Positions 17,999 through 26,316 of a stretch of 64,000 nucleotides of DNA are shown here, piece after piece. Numbering within the stretch: the stretch's first letter is position 1; each line of letters starts with the position of its first letter. Under the pieces are notes generated by a model. The model did no database searches, was not told where the DNA came from, and worked only from the letters and a program-made list of their open reading frames with translations. The position numbers were made by a program, and so were the translations under genes. Origin of the DNA: Solidesulfovibrio sp. (GTDB lineage: Bacteria; Desulfobacterota; Desulfovibrionia; Desulfovibrionales; Desulfovibrionaceae); assembly GCF_038562415.1 (NCBI RefSeq), contig NZ_JBCFBA010000001.1, positions 660,414 to 724,413 of the forward strand, in the 5' to 3' direction.

Positions 17999-18568
17999 TT
18001 AGGCGGCTCGGCGCTGGGACGCGCCAAGCTCGTCGCGCACAACCTCCATGGGCACAACCACGGGCTCGCGGAAGGTAAACCCCTGGCTTTCGCCCCACGC
18101 GGCCCCGTCCGCCGGACGGCCGTCGTAGAGCACGTCGGCCAGGACCAGGTAATCCGCTTCCCCTAATATCCGGTCCCAGCGCTGCACCAGGAACGCGAAC
18201 TTCTCGGGGTCGAACTCGGTCACGCCGCGCCAGGACCAGGTCCGGGAGCAGGCCTCGTCGTCGTAGCCCAGCAGGCAGACCTGGTTCTCGGGGCTCTCGA
18301 GCAGCTCGCGCTGGGTCAATTCCACGGCCGAGGTGGCGATGCGCGCCGGGTCGAGATGCACGGGCAAGCCGCCCAGGGCCGCCTCCAGGCGCGAATCCCG
18401 GGTCAGGCGCATGGCGCAGGTGTTGTTGCCGTTGGCCCGCCACCACTCCAGCGAATTGGTCTTGTAGAGGTTCTCGCCCAGCATGCAGACCCGGGCGGCG
18501 TTTTCCGCGTTTATGGGGTGCAGGGCCAGATCGCAGCAGGCGCCGGTCAGGGTGAGGGTCAGGTCCAT
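17999..18568 (-). CDS. unknown protein behind a sigma-54 promoter
   Basis: A 189-residue protein of unknown family. It contains CMLGENLYKTNSLEWW and NNTCAMRLTRDSRL near the N-terminus and CLLGYDDEACSRTWSWRGV in the middle; it is rich in Trp and Cys but shows no TM or signal segment, so it is probably cytoplasmic. ATG at 18568 follows AAGGAGAG at 6 nt. A near-consensus -24/-12 promoter lies 46-61 bases upstream (18614-18629), and the divergent neighbour is a PAS-containing sigma-54 activator, so this gene is its likely direct target. The signal sensed and the function are unknown. Confidence 0.8.
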   Translation of the reverse strand: MDLTLTLTGACCDLALHPINAENAARVCMLGENLYKTNSLEWWRANGNNTCAMRLTRDSRLEAALGGLPVHLDPARIATSAVELTQRELLESPENQVCLLGYDDEACSRTWSWRGVTEFDPEKFAFLVQRWDRILGEADYLVLADVLYDGRPADGAAWGESQGFTFREPVVVPMEVVRDELGASQRRAA

Positions 18569-18613
18569 ATCATCTCTCCTTGGGAGCGGAAGTTCGCGTT
18601 GTTTGAGAAAAAA

Positions 18614-18629
18614 AGCACTTTTCGTGCCG
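18614..18629 (-). promoter_or_regulatory. sigma-54 (-24/-12) promoter
   Basis: On the minus strand the sequence reads CGGCACGAAAAGTGCT, against the consensus YTGGCACGNNNNTTGCW: the invariant GG (18627-18628) and GC (18615-18616) have the required 10-bp spacing. It points at gene 17999-18568, predicted start near 18603. The divergent gene encodes a sigma-54 activator. Confidence 0.8.
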
Positions 18630-18775
18630 ATTTAAACATTCATTTATTTCAGCTTATTGCGTCTTTACCTTTGCTCGGGCGATATGCTAGGGACGACTTT
18701 TGCTTCCGCTGCTGTTGACCTTGGCCGGCCGGGCAAGCACACTGGCGACGGACCACCCTTTTCGTCGGAGACCGA

Positions 18776-20113
18776 ATGAAGCGCCCCCTCGAGACTTTTC
18801 CCGGAGACGACACCTGCGCCTTTGCCCTGGAAAACGTGGCCGACGCCGTGTTCGCCGTGGATCGCGATTTCATCGTGCGCTACTGCAACCTGGCCGCCGG
18901 CGAGATCGCCCGCACGGACCCGGCCGAGGCCGTGGGCCGCACCTGCCGGGAGGTCTTCGGCGTCACCAACTGCCGCACGGTCTGCGTGCTGCGCCAATGC
19001 ATGGAAGAGGCCCGGCCCATCGCCAACCGTATCGTGACCCTCAAACGGGCCAACTGCCCGGATGTGCCGGTATGCGTGAGCGTGGCCCCCATCTGGGCCA
19101 CGGGCGGGACGGTCGTCGGCGGGGTGCAGGTCTTCCGCGACCTGTCCGGCGGCGGCTTCGTCAGCCGGTTGGCCGGGTTGCAGCCCCTGGACGACTTCGG
19201 CACGCGCGACGCGCATCTGTCCGAAATCGTGCGCATGCTGCCGCAGATCGCCCAGAGCGACTCCACCGTGCTGCTGCTTGGCGAATCGGGCACGGGCAAG
19301 GAGGTCTTCGCCCGGGCCATCCACAAGCTGTCCCAGCGCGGCGGCGGCCCGTTCGTGGCCGTCAACTGCGGCGCCCTGCCGGAACAGCTCATGGAATCGG
19401 AGTTGTTCGGCTACAAGTCCGGAGCCTTCACCGACGCCCGGAAAGACAAACCCGGCCGCTTCGCCCTGGCCGACTCCGGCACCCTGCTCCTCGACGAAAT
19501 CGGCGACCTGCCCTACGCCATGCAGGCGAAAATCCTGCGCGCCCTCCAGGAACGCTCCTACGAACCCCTGGGCGGCGTGGAGACCGTGCCGGCCGACGTG
19601 CGGGTCATCGCCGCCACCAACCGCGACCTCGGCCGCATGGTGGCCGAGGGGAAATTCCGCCAGGACCTCTACTACCGCTTGAGCGTCGTGGTCATCCGCA
19701 TTCCCCCCCTGCGCGAGCGCCCGGGCGACGTGCCGCTGCTCGTCGAGCGGGTGCTCGGCCGCTGCCGCATGGCCGTGACCAAAACCATCGAATCCGTCAG
19801 CCCCGAAGCCATGGAACGGCTGCTGGCCCACGACTATCCGGGCAACATCCGGGAACTGGAAAACATCATCGAATACGCGGCGATTCTCTGCCAGGGCCGG
19901 GTCATCGAACCCTGCCACCTGCCCGAGCACCTGCGCGGCGGCGCTTCGGGGCGTGCCTGCGCCAGGGCCAGGACCATGGCCGAAATCCGGTTCCAGGCCG
20001 CCCGGGAGGCCGTGGACCGCCACAGCGGCAACCGCAACGCCGCCTGCCGGGAACTGGGCATTTCCAAGGACACCTTGCGCCGCATCCTGGGACGCCGCGA
20101 CGAGGACGCATAA
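18776..20113 (+). CDS. PAS-domain sigma-54-dependent transcriptional activator
   Basis: A 445-residue enhancer-binding protein. Residues 1-130 are a PAS-type sensor (FALENVADAVFAVDRDFIVRY) containing several Cys (TCREVF, NCRTVCVLRQC), possibly redox- or metal-sensitive. The AAA+ domain follows: Walker A GESGTGKE (about residue 168), the sigma-54 contact loop as GAFTDA (216-221, not GAFTGA), Walker B GTLLLDEIGDLP and the arginine-finger region RQDLYYRLSV. A Fis-type helix-turn-helix closes the protein (NRNAACRELGISKDTLRRIL). ATG at 18776 has CGGAG 6 nt upstream. It is divergent from its probable target at 17999-18568. Two GACGC-N5-GCGTC palindromes at its 3' end may be binding sites. Confidence 0.93.
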   Translation: MKRPLETFPGDDTCAFALENVADAVFAVDRDFIVRYCNLAAGEIARTDPAEAVGRTCREVFGVTNCRTVCVLRQCMEEARPIANRIVTLKRANCPDVPVCVSVAPIWATGGTVVGGVQVFRDLSGGGFVSRLAGLQPLDDFGTRDAHLSEIVRMLPQIAQSDSTVLLLGESGTGKEVFARAIHKLSQRGGGPFVAVNCGALPEQLMESELFGYKSGAFTDARKDKPGRFALADSGTLLLDEIGDLPYAMQAKILRALQERSYEPLGGVETVPADVRVIAATNRDLGRMVAEGKFRQDLYYRLSVVVIRIPPLRERPGDVPLLVERVLGRCRMAVTKTIESVSPEAMERLLAHDYPGNIRELENIIEYAAILCQGRVIEPCHLPEHLRGGASGRACARARTMAEIRFQAAREAVDRHSGNRNAACRELGISKDTLRRILGRRDEDA

Positions 20114-20151
20114 CGCGTCTTGCCCCGTTTTTTAAGGACGCAAAACGCGTC
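20105..20151. repeat. tandem palindromes GACGC-N5-GCGTC
   Basis: Two 15-bp copies, GACGCATAACGCGTC (20105-20119) and GACGCAAAACGCGTC (20137-20151), with centres 32 bp apart, about three helical turns. The first overlaps the stop codon of the activator. The pair could be a dimeric regulator site (perhaps the enhancer of the neighbouring activator), or the second, followed by TTTT, a weak terminator. The remaining bases to 20403 show no other structure I can define. Confidence 0.5.
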
Positions 20152-20403
20152 TTTTCTGAAAACCACGCCACATCGATCGTCTCCCGGTTTGCCGCGGCCA
20201 TGGCCCAAGGCAGCAACCGTATTCAAACCAAGGCAGTCACACTTCCCTTGCCATTCATAAAAAACGGCGATAACGGATTTTGTCGTCGCGTACTCCCCGC
20301 ATTTTTTTACCTAAGAAGAAATTTCGCCTTTCCTCCTCGATGTGCCGTTGGTTTTTCCGTACCGTTGCCCAAAAGTTTTCATCAAGAGAACCTGGAGGTG
20401 ACC

Positions 20404-21888
20404 ATGGAACCGGGACTGCCAGTGCATCATTCCAGAAAGTACTGTCTCTCCGTTGGCCTCGTATTGCTCGTTGTGTCGGTGCTCATCCCGACGCTCACCT
20501 CCAAGGCGGACACGACCGATGCGGCGGCATCGCTTCTTTCCCTGGTCAGGGTTGACGTGTCCGGCCCCATAACCGACATCCCCCTGCCGATTCACAGTGA
20601 CCTGGTCGATGGCCAAGGCATCCCATACGTCCTGGCCATCGCTTCAGCCGAGCAGTTGCAGCGGTGCGGTTGCGCCTATACCGTCCTGGACACGGCACCA
20701 GCCGGGACGCGTTACCTGCTGGCGGCAAGTCGCGACCCCCGGGAGCGCCGGGAAGCCGGAACCGTGGCCAATGTCCTTTACGACGACGGCTTTCGGATCA
20801 TCGTCCGCTCCGCCCCGGACCTGACCGCGGCGCTTTCCCGGCTGGGACTCAGCCCCAGGCCGCTCAGCCCGGTGCCTCTGCCCTTTGCCTCGCCGCCCGC
20901 ACCTGCGCGGGCGGCGCCGGGTATTGCCCCAAACCCTCGCATCCAAGCCATGCTCGATAAAGTGACCGAAAAAAGTCTTTCGGACAGCATTTCCGGGCTC
21001 AGTGGTTTGACGGAAGTCGTCGTCGGCGGGGAAGCGTACACCATCACCACAAGAAACACCGCTTCCGGCGTTCCCATCGAAAAGGCGACCCAGTATGTCT
21101 ATGAACAACTGAACGCGCTCGGCCTGACCGCTTCGTATCACAGTTGGTCCAGCACCGCCTACGCGGGGCGCAACGTGATCGGGGAACTGCCGGGGGTGTC
21201 CAAGCCCAGCGAGGTCATCCTCCTGGTCGCCCATCTGGACAGCATCAACGACCGGACGGACGATCCGACCGATCCCGCCCCGGGCGCCGACGATGACGGC
21301 AGCGGCTGCGCGGCCCTGCTGATGGCCGCCACGATCCTGAAGGACTATCGCTTCGAGCGCACCATCCGTTTCGTCTTCACCACCGGCGAGGAGAACGGGC
21401 TCCTGGGCAGCGCCGTGTATGCGAAAAAACTCAAGGACGAGGGCCAAAACGTTCTGGACGTGGTCAATCTGGACATGGTCGCCTACAGCACCCAAGCCAG
21501 CCCCATCCAGAACCTGCATACCCGTATTCCGCAAAACCCGGGCTACCAGGCGGACCTGGCCATCGCCACGCTGTTCGTCGAGGTCGTCAACACCTACGGG
21601 TTGTCGGAGAGCCTGGTTCCCGTCATACTCAAGGAAAGCAACGATCAGGGTGATCAATACAGTTTTTGGGAAAATGACTTCCCATCGATCATGGTCATCG
21701 AGGACGACAACAACTTCAATCCGAACTATCACTGCAAAAGCAATATGGACGACCTTCAGTATTTGAACATGGCCTACGAGGCGGCCCACACCAAAGCGTC
21801 CCTGGGCACGGTTGCCCATCTGGCCGGGCTCGTGAACAATACCCCAACGCCGGCGGGTTCCTACCTTCTCCTGCTGCAAGACCAGTGA
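20404..21888 (+). CDS. exported M28-family metallo-aminopeptidase
   Basis: A 494-residue secreted zinc peptidase. A hydrophobic N-terminal segment (residues 14-33, VGLVLLVVSVLIPTLTSKA) should direct export. After a propeptide-like region (to about 200) comes the M28 catalytic domain with all five expected metal ligands: His in VAHLDS (about 275), Asp in PGADDDGSG (295), Glu pair in TTGEENGLLGS (328), Asp in NLDMVAY (355) and His in NYHCKSN (441). Closest known types are bacterial leucyl aminopeptidases. ATG at 20404 follows GGAGGTG. It stands alone downstream of the sigma-54 activator, with a possible operator pair in the gap. Confidence 0.9.
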   Translation: MEPGLPVHHSRKYCLSVGLVLLVVSVLIPTLTSKADTTDAAASLLSLVRVDVSGPITDIPLPIHSDLVDGQGIPYVLAIASAEQLQRCGCAYTVLDTAPAGTRYLLAASRDPRERREAGTVANVLYDDGFRIIVRSAPDLTAALSRLGLSPRPLSPVPLPFASPPAPARAAPGIAPNPRIQAMLDKVTEKSLSDSISGLSGLTEVVVGGEAYTITTRNTASGVPIEKATQYVYEQLNALGLTASYHSWSSTAYAGRNVIGELPGVSKPSEVILLVAHLDSINDRTDDPTDPAPGADDDGSGCAALLMAATILKDYRFERTIRFVFTTGEENGLLGSAVYAKKLKDEGQNVLDVVNLDMVAYSTQASPIQNLHTRIPQNPGYQADLAIATLFVEVVNTYGLSESLVPVILKESNDQGDQYSFWENDFPSIMVIEDDNNFNPNYHCKSNMDDLQYLNMAYEAAHTKASLGTVAHLAGLVNNTPTPAGSYLLLLQDQ

Positions 21889-21965
21889 CGGCCTCGCCAC
21901 TCGACTCGCGCCCGGCCTGGGCCCCGCGCCTTGTCCTGGCGCCGGCCTCCCGCGGTACCCGCGAT

Positions 21966-21996
21966 AAAAAAAGGGAGCGGCCCGAAAGCCGCTCCC
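21966..21996 (-). terminator. ppaC intrinsic terminator
   Basis: On the minus strand GGGAGCGGC-TTTCGG-GCCGCTCCC is followed by seven T: a 9-bp perfect stem 26 bases after the ppaC stop codon. Confidence 0.9.
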
Positions 21997-22022
21997 CTCG
22001 CTGACGGAACTTGGGTGGAAGA

Positions 22023-22943
22023 CTAGGCGAAGGCCTTCTCGAAAGGCGGCACGACCTGCTTTTTGCGGGACAGCACGCCGTCGAGCCACACGGAATCGCC
22101 CTTGACCTCGACGCCGAAGGCTTTGGTCACATAGCTGGGGTCGTCGGAGACGATCAGCATCTCGGAACCTTCCTTCATGATGTCGGTCAGAAGCAGGAAC
22201 ACGCTGTGACGGCCTTCGGCCTTGACCTTCTTGCACTCGGCCAGCAGGTCGGCCTTGACCGGCTCGAGGATGGACAGGTCCACCACTTCCAGCTGGCCGA
22301 TGCCGATTTTCTTGCCGCTCATGTCGAAGTCCTTGTAGTCGCGGAAGACCAGGTCCTTGGCCGGGGTGCCGCCCACGGCCGACTTGACCTTGAACATCTC
22401 GACGCCCAGGGCCATGTAGTCGGCGACGCCGGCGATCTTGGCCAGGGCCTCGACCGCGGCCTTGTCCTCGGGGGTGCAGGTCGGCGACTTGAACATGACG
22501 GTGTCGGACAGGATGGCGCACAGCATGATGCCGGCCATGGGCTTGGAAATCTCCACCTTGGCGCAGTCGTACATCATCTTGACCACGGTGCAGGAACAGC
22601 CCACGGGCTTGACCAGGATGTCCAGGGGATTGGGGGTGGTCACATCGCCGAGCTTGTGGTGGTCGTAGATGCCGAGGAGCTCGCCCTTGGACAGGTTCTC
22701 CAGGCTCTGGGCCAGGTCGGAGTGGTCGACCAGGATGATCTTCTTGTCGGTGGCGTCGGTGACGATCTCCGGAGCGGCCAGGCCGAACTTTTCGAGCACG
22801 AAGGCGCTTTCCGGGTTGAGCGGTCCCTGGGCGGCGGGCTTGGCGTCCAGGCCCTTGGCCTTGCTCATCAGATCGGCGACGGAAATGGCGGCGGCGACGG
22901 AATCGGTGTCCGGATTTTTGTGACCAACGACATACACGGCCAT
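22023..22943 (-). CDS. ppaC: manganese-dependent inorganic pyrophosphatase
   Basis: A 306-residue family II pyrophosphatase of the DHH superfamily, hydrolysing the pyrophosphate released by biosynthesis and, in sulfate reducers, by sulfate activation to APS. Metal ligands appear in GHKNPDTDS (residues 7-15), LVDHSD, IYDHHKLGD (DHH motif) and the CAILSDTVMFKS segment; the C-terminal lobe ends SRKKQVVPPF, the usual substrate-binding signature. ATG at 22943 has AGGAGG at 8 nt. It has its own promoter (23011-23039) and terminator, so it is not simply the tail of the PTS operon upstream. Confidence 0.97.
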   Translation of the reverse strand: MAVYVVGHKNPDTDSVAAAISVADLMSKAKGLDAKPAAQGPLNPESAFVLEKFGLAAPEIVTDATDKKIILVDHSDLAQSLENLSKGELLGIYDHHKLGDVTTPNPLDILVKPVGCSCTVVKMMYDCAKVEISKPMAGIMLCAILSDTVMFKSPTCTPEDKAAVEALAKIAGVADYMALGVEMFKVKSAVGGTPAKDLVFRDYKDFDMSGKKIGIGQLEVVDLSILEPVKADLLAECKKVKAEGRHSVFLLLTDIMKEGSEMLIVSDDPSYVTKAFGVEVKGDSVWLDGVLSRKKQVVPPFEKAFA

Positions 22944-23010
22944 AGTAATGTCCTCCTGGTGGTTTTTCCGAAACCCTGACGGGTTGGCTGCCTCGTTACG
23001 AAACTTGTGA

Positions 23011-23039
23011 AGAATATCCCAAAAGGCGGATCTTGCCAA
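23011..23039 (-). promoter_or_regulatory. sigma-70-type promoter of ppaC
   Basis: On the minus strand TTGGCA (23034-23039), 17-bp spacer, TATTCT (23011-23016). It lies 68 bases upstream of the ppaC start codon, in the gap after the EIIC gene. Confidence 0.6.
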
Positions 23040-23103
23040 GTCAAATTCCCGCGACGGCCACTCCTTTTTTCGGCCGCGCCGCCAAGGGCCGGGAACCTAC
23101 CGG

Positions 23104-23795
23104 CTACAGGAGGAACCACAGCATGGTCAGGACCATGCCCCCGGCCAGCACCATGTAGGCCGGCCGGTAGCGCAGGGACAGCACCCCGCCGAGGCTTCCC
23201 AGAATCCACAGTTGGCTCCAGGACGCCCCCGAGGAGGACAGGTACGGCCAGACCTTGGGCAGCAGCACGTGGTACAGGGCCACCAGCCCGGCCAGGGCCA
23301 CGCTGAAGGCCAGGCCGTTTAACAGGACCATGTCGTAAAAGGCCCGGCGGATGAGCCGGCCCGGCGAGAAAAAGGCTTTCGTGCGCTCGCGGGCCGCCGT
23401 GTAGCGCGACAGCACGATGTTCTCCACCACGCGCTGCGCCCCTTCCAGGGCGGCGAACAGGCGCCCGAGCAGGGCCGTGGTGGCGGCCACGAACAGGGCC
23501 TCGGCCGGCGAGGTCAGCTTGAAGACGTGCAGCAGCGACAGGCCGGCCAGGGTGGAAGCGGCGGCGTTTGGCGGAATGTGCGTGCCGGCCGGGATGCCGT
23601 CGAGCCAGAAGAGCTCATAAAACAGGCACAGCCGGAGGGTCAGCTCCAGGTCGCCGTACACGGCCGCCCAGGCGAAGCCGATGACCAGCGGCCGCTCCAG
23701 CATGGCGGCGTTGACGAAGAAGCGGAAGGACGAAAACAGGACAAAAAAAAAGCCACGCCAAACACGTGCAGCAGGATATCGGCCTGATGGGTCAT
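23104..23795 (-). CDS. PTS EIIC, mannose family, with a poly-T frame break
   Basis: Membrane component of a mannose/fructose/sorbose-type PTS: several TM segments and FWLDGIPAGTHIPPNAAAS, a family-typical loop. The natural start is ATG at 23795 (MTHQADILLHVFGVAF), but as given the frame breaks at a run of nine T (A run 23743-23751 on the plus strand). With ten T the protein reads through as 230 residues, normal for EIIC. No ATG, GTG or TTG exists in the downstream frame near the run, so either the sequence lacks one base, the gene is mutated, or slippage on the T run restores it. It lies 77 bases after EIIB. EIID is absent. Confidence 0.75.
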
Positions 23796-23872
23796 GCTTC
23801 GGTTCTCGCTTCAAGCAAATCGTTGCCGCGCCGCCGGCGCGGGGCCGCCCCTGGCGGGGCGCGGCCGAAGGC

Positions 23873-24334
23873 CTAAACCGTACGCAACTGCTGCGGATCG
23901 CTCGGCACGCAACGGTAATCGAGCCGCACGCCCCTGTCGCGGAAAAAATCCAGGCAGGACTCGTCTTCCTTGGACAGGGCCACATGGGGGCAGACCTGCT
24001 TCTTGCCCGGGGCGTAATGCAGGTTGCCGAGGTTCAGGTTGCCGAAGCCGAAGCCCTGCTCGTAGGCCGACCGGGCGTCGCGGCAACTGGCGAAAAGGAT
24101 CAGGGCGTCCTCGGCCTCCAGGGGGTTTCGCGACAAAAAGGGCATGAGTTCGGTTACGGGCAGAAACTCGATGCGCACCCCGGCCGGGATGGCCAGGGAC
24201 ATGATCTCCTGGCGCAGGAAATCGGCGGACAGGGCGTCGTTGACGACCAGGATGGCCCGGGCGTTGGTAAACGGCAGCCAGGTCTCGATGATCTGGCCAT
24301 GCACGAGCCGGTTGTCCACCCGCACGAACGCCAT
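23873..24334 (-). CDS. PTS EIIB, mannose/sorbose family
   Basis: A 153-residue phosphocarrier. The phosphorylated histidine is in the N-terminal signature RVDNRLVHGQIIETW (about residue 13), and the rest fits the EIIB(Man) alpha/beta fold (ARAILVVNDALSADFLRQ). It receives phosphate from EIIA and passes it to substrate on EIIC/EIID. Start ATG at 24334 lies 3 bases after the stop of the EIIA gene, so the two are translationally coupled. A second YRC segment near the C-terminus is unremarkable. Confidence 0.92.
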   Translation of the reverse strand: MAFVRVDNRLVHGQIIETWLPFTNARAILVVNDALSADFLRQEIMSLAIPAGVRIEFLPVTELMPFLSRNPLEAEDALILFASCRDARSAYEQGFGFGNLNLGNLHYAPGKKQVCPHVALSKEDESCLDFFRDRGVRLDYRCVPSDPQQLRTV

Positions 24335-24337
24335 GCC

Positions 24338-24775
24338 CTAGCCCTCGGCCACCTTTTTGCGCAGCACCTCGCCCGCCACCACGATGCCCTGGCAACCGGC
24401 CTGCTTGGCCTCCACGGCCAGGGTCTGCAAGGGCCGGGTGCGCGAGCCCAGGATCTTGATGAGCATGGGCAAATTGACGCCCGTGAGCACCTCCAGGTGC
24501 CCCGCGCCCAGAAGCGACAGGCTGAGGTTGGTGGGGGTGCCGCCGAACATGTCGGTCAACACGAGCACGCCCGCGCCCTGGTCGGTTTCCTTGATGGCGG
24601 CCTTGAGCGTCACCAGGGTCTCGTCCACGGGATGGGTCATGTCCACGCTGACGGCGCGGCAGCGCTCCTGGGGGCCGAGGATGAATTCCGCCGCCTTGAG
24701 CAGCCACGTCCCGTATTCGGTGTGGGTGACCACGACCACGCCGACAGGCGCGCTCGACTGGGTTTGCCCGTTCAT
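24338..24775 (-). CDS. PTS EIIA, mannose family
   Basis: A 145-residue EIIA(Man) protein: the active-site histidine sits in VGVVVVTHTEYG (about residue 18), and VLVLTDMFGGTPTNLSLSLL is the second family signature. It accepts phosphate from HPr. ATG at 24775. It lies 68 bases downstream of rapZ and 3 bases ahead of EIIB in the same minus-strand cluster as ptsN and rpoN, an arrangement known in deltaproteobacterial-type genomes and thought to be regulatory. No HPr or EI gene is visible here. Confidence 0.92.
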   Translation of the reverse strand: MNGQTQSSAPVGVVVVTHTEYGTWLLKAAEFILGPQERCRAVSVDMTHPVDETLVTLKAAIKETDQGAGVLVLTDMFGGTPTNLSLSLLGAGHLEVLTGVNLPMLIKILGSRTRPLQTLAVEAKQAGCQGIVVAGEVLRKKVAEG

Positions 24776-24843
24776 GCAGCCTCGTTAGCGGGTCCCAAGG
24801 CCCTCGGCTGAAGGTGAGGCCGGCAGGGGCAAGGCCCCGCGCG

Positions 24844-25731
24844 TCAGCCGCGCTCGATATGCCGGTGTTCGAGGGAAAGACTGTAGCCAGCCTTGGACAA
24901 GGTGTCAAAGACCGACTCGGCCACGGCCACGGAGCGGTGCCGCCCGCCCGTGCAGCCGAAGGCGATGGTCAGCCGGTAGCGCCCTTCCTTGGCATACAGC
25001 GGCAGCAGGTAGCGCAGGAACTCCGTCAGCCGGGTCAAAAACTCCCGGCCCGGGTCCCGGGCAAGGACGTAGTCGCGCACGGGCTGGTCCTTGCCGGTGC
25101 GTTCCCGCAGTTCCTTGTCGAAATAGGGGTTGGGCAAAAAGCGCAGGTCGAAAACCATGTCCGCCTCGGACGGCGGGCCGTACTTGAAGCCGAAGCTCAT
25201 GACATGGACCTTGAGCGTGCCCTTGGCCGGACGGATGGAGGCCCATTTTTCCTGGAGCTTGCGGCGCAGGTCGTGGATGGAGAAATCGGTGGTGTCGAGC
25301 ACCATGTCGGCGGCGTCGCGAAGCGGCCGCATGCGCTCGCGCTCGGCCAGCACGGCCTGCTCCAGGCCCATGGCGGCGCTTTCCAGGGGATGGGGCCGGC
25401 GCGTGGTGGCGTAGCGCCGGATGATCTCCTGGGTGTCGGCCTCGAAAAACAGGATCTGCAGGCCCACGTCCTTGACCTTGATCTGGGCCAGGGTGGCGCC
25501 CCAGTCCCGGTCGAGGTCGGCCTGGCGCACGTCCATGCCCAGGGCCAGGCCCTTGTAGCGCTGGCCGCCCTTCTCGTCGAACAGCCCGATGAGCTTGGGC
25601 ACGAGGCTGACCGGCAGCCCGTCCACGCAAAAAAAACCGAGGTCCTCGAAGACGCGCAGGGCCGTGCTTTTTCCGGAACCCGACAGGCCGGTCAAAATGA
25701 CGATCTTCATGTCTCCGGATGTCGCGTCCAT
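24844..25731 (-). CDS. rapZ: RapZ-family nucleotide-binding RNase adapter
   Basis: A 295-residue P-loop protein of the YvcJ/RapZ family: Walker A LTGLSGSGKST (about residue 13), FFCVDGLPVSL, and the C-terminal RapZ domain with GCTGGRHRSVAVAE, the conserved phospho-sugar-binding segment. In enterobacteria RapZ presents a small RNA to RNase E to control GlmS; RNA-binding C-terminal lysines are not obvious here, so the role may be different. Start may be ATG at 25731 or 25710; GGAG lies only 2 bases from the second, so the first is used. It follows ptsN by 132 bases and precedes EIIA. Confidence 0.93.
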   Translation of the reverse strand: MDATSGDMKIVILTGLSGSGKSTALRVFEDLGFFCVDGLPVSLVPKLIGLFDEKGGQRYKGLALGMDVRQADLDRDWGATLAQIKVKDVGLQILFFEADTQEIIRRYATTRRPHPLESAAMGLEQAVLAERERMRPLRDAADMVLDTTDFSIHDLRRKLQEKWASIRPAKGTLKVHVMSFGFKYGPPSEADMVFDLRFLPNPYFDKELRERTGKDQPVRDYVLARDPGREFLTRLTEFLRYLLPLYAKEGRYRLTIAFGCTGGRHRSVAVAESVFDTLSKAGYSLSLEHRHIERG

Positions 25732-25863
25732 GACGCCAAGCCCCCTGGCCGGCGTGTGCGCGCCGGCTCGCCGAACGTTCCCGCAAGCGGGACGACAGGT
25801 AACCGCTTTCCGGCCCGGCCGTGTGACGGTTGCCGGGCCGGAAAGCGACGATACGGTTTCGGG

Positions 25864-26316
25864 TCAGGCCGCGGCGGTGAGCACCCGCCACAAGGCCGCG
25901 TCGTCCGCGGCGCCCAGAAAGGCCCGCCGGAACGATTCGTCGGACAAAAGCCGGGAGATGTGGGCCAGGATGCGCAAATGCAGGCCCGCCACGTGCTCCG
26001 GGGCCAGGACGAGAAAGAAGATGCGGCAGGGCTTGAAGTCCAGCGCATCGAAGTTCACGCCCTTGAGGCTTCGGCCGACGACGATGACGATCTGCTGGAG
26101 GCTCTCCATCTTGCCGTGGGGAATGGCCACGGCGTCGCCGATGCCCGTGGTGCCGAGGCTCTCGCGGTCCAGCAGGACCTGGCGGGCCTTGGCGGCGTCG
26201 AAATCCGGCCAGCGGCGGGACAGCGGCGCGACCAGTTCGGCCAGCACCGCGGCCTTGGACTCGGCGGCAAGCTCCCCGATGACGAAATCGGGCTGGAGAT
26301 AGTCCTCTAGCTTCAT
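25864..26316 (-). CDS. ptsN: nitrogen-type PTS EIIA (EIIA-Ntr)
   Basis: A 150-residue EIIA of the fructose/mannitol superfamily with the phosphorylation site in GIGDAVAIPHGK (His about residue 68). EIIA-Ntr proteins regulate rather than transport, linking carbon/nitrogen status to potassium transport and sigma-54 functions. ATG at 26316 directly follows the TAA of hpf with no spacing, so translation is coupled. The order rpoN-hpf-ptsN-rapZ is conserved across many proteobacteria. Confidence 0.95.
   Translation of the reverse strand: MKLEDYLQPDFVIGELAAESKAAVLAELVAPLSRRWPDFDAAKARQVLLDRESLGTTGIGDAVAIPHGKMESLQQIVIVVGRSLKGVNFDALDFKPCRIFFLVLAPEHVAGLHLRILAHISRLLSDESFRRAFLGAADDAALWRVLTAAA

Noticed and set aside
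20230..20252. TCACACTTCCCTTGCC resembling a sigma-54 promoter ahead of the M28 peptidase
   Set aside because: The essential -24 GG is CA; only the -12 half fits, so it is not called.
22944..23039. Longer N-terminus of ppaC
   Set aside because: The segment runs through a promoter-like region, and AGGAGG supports the ATG at 22943.
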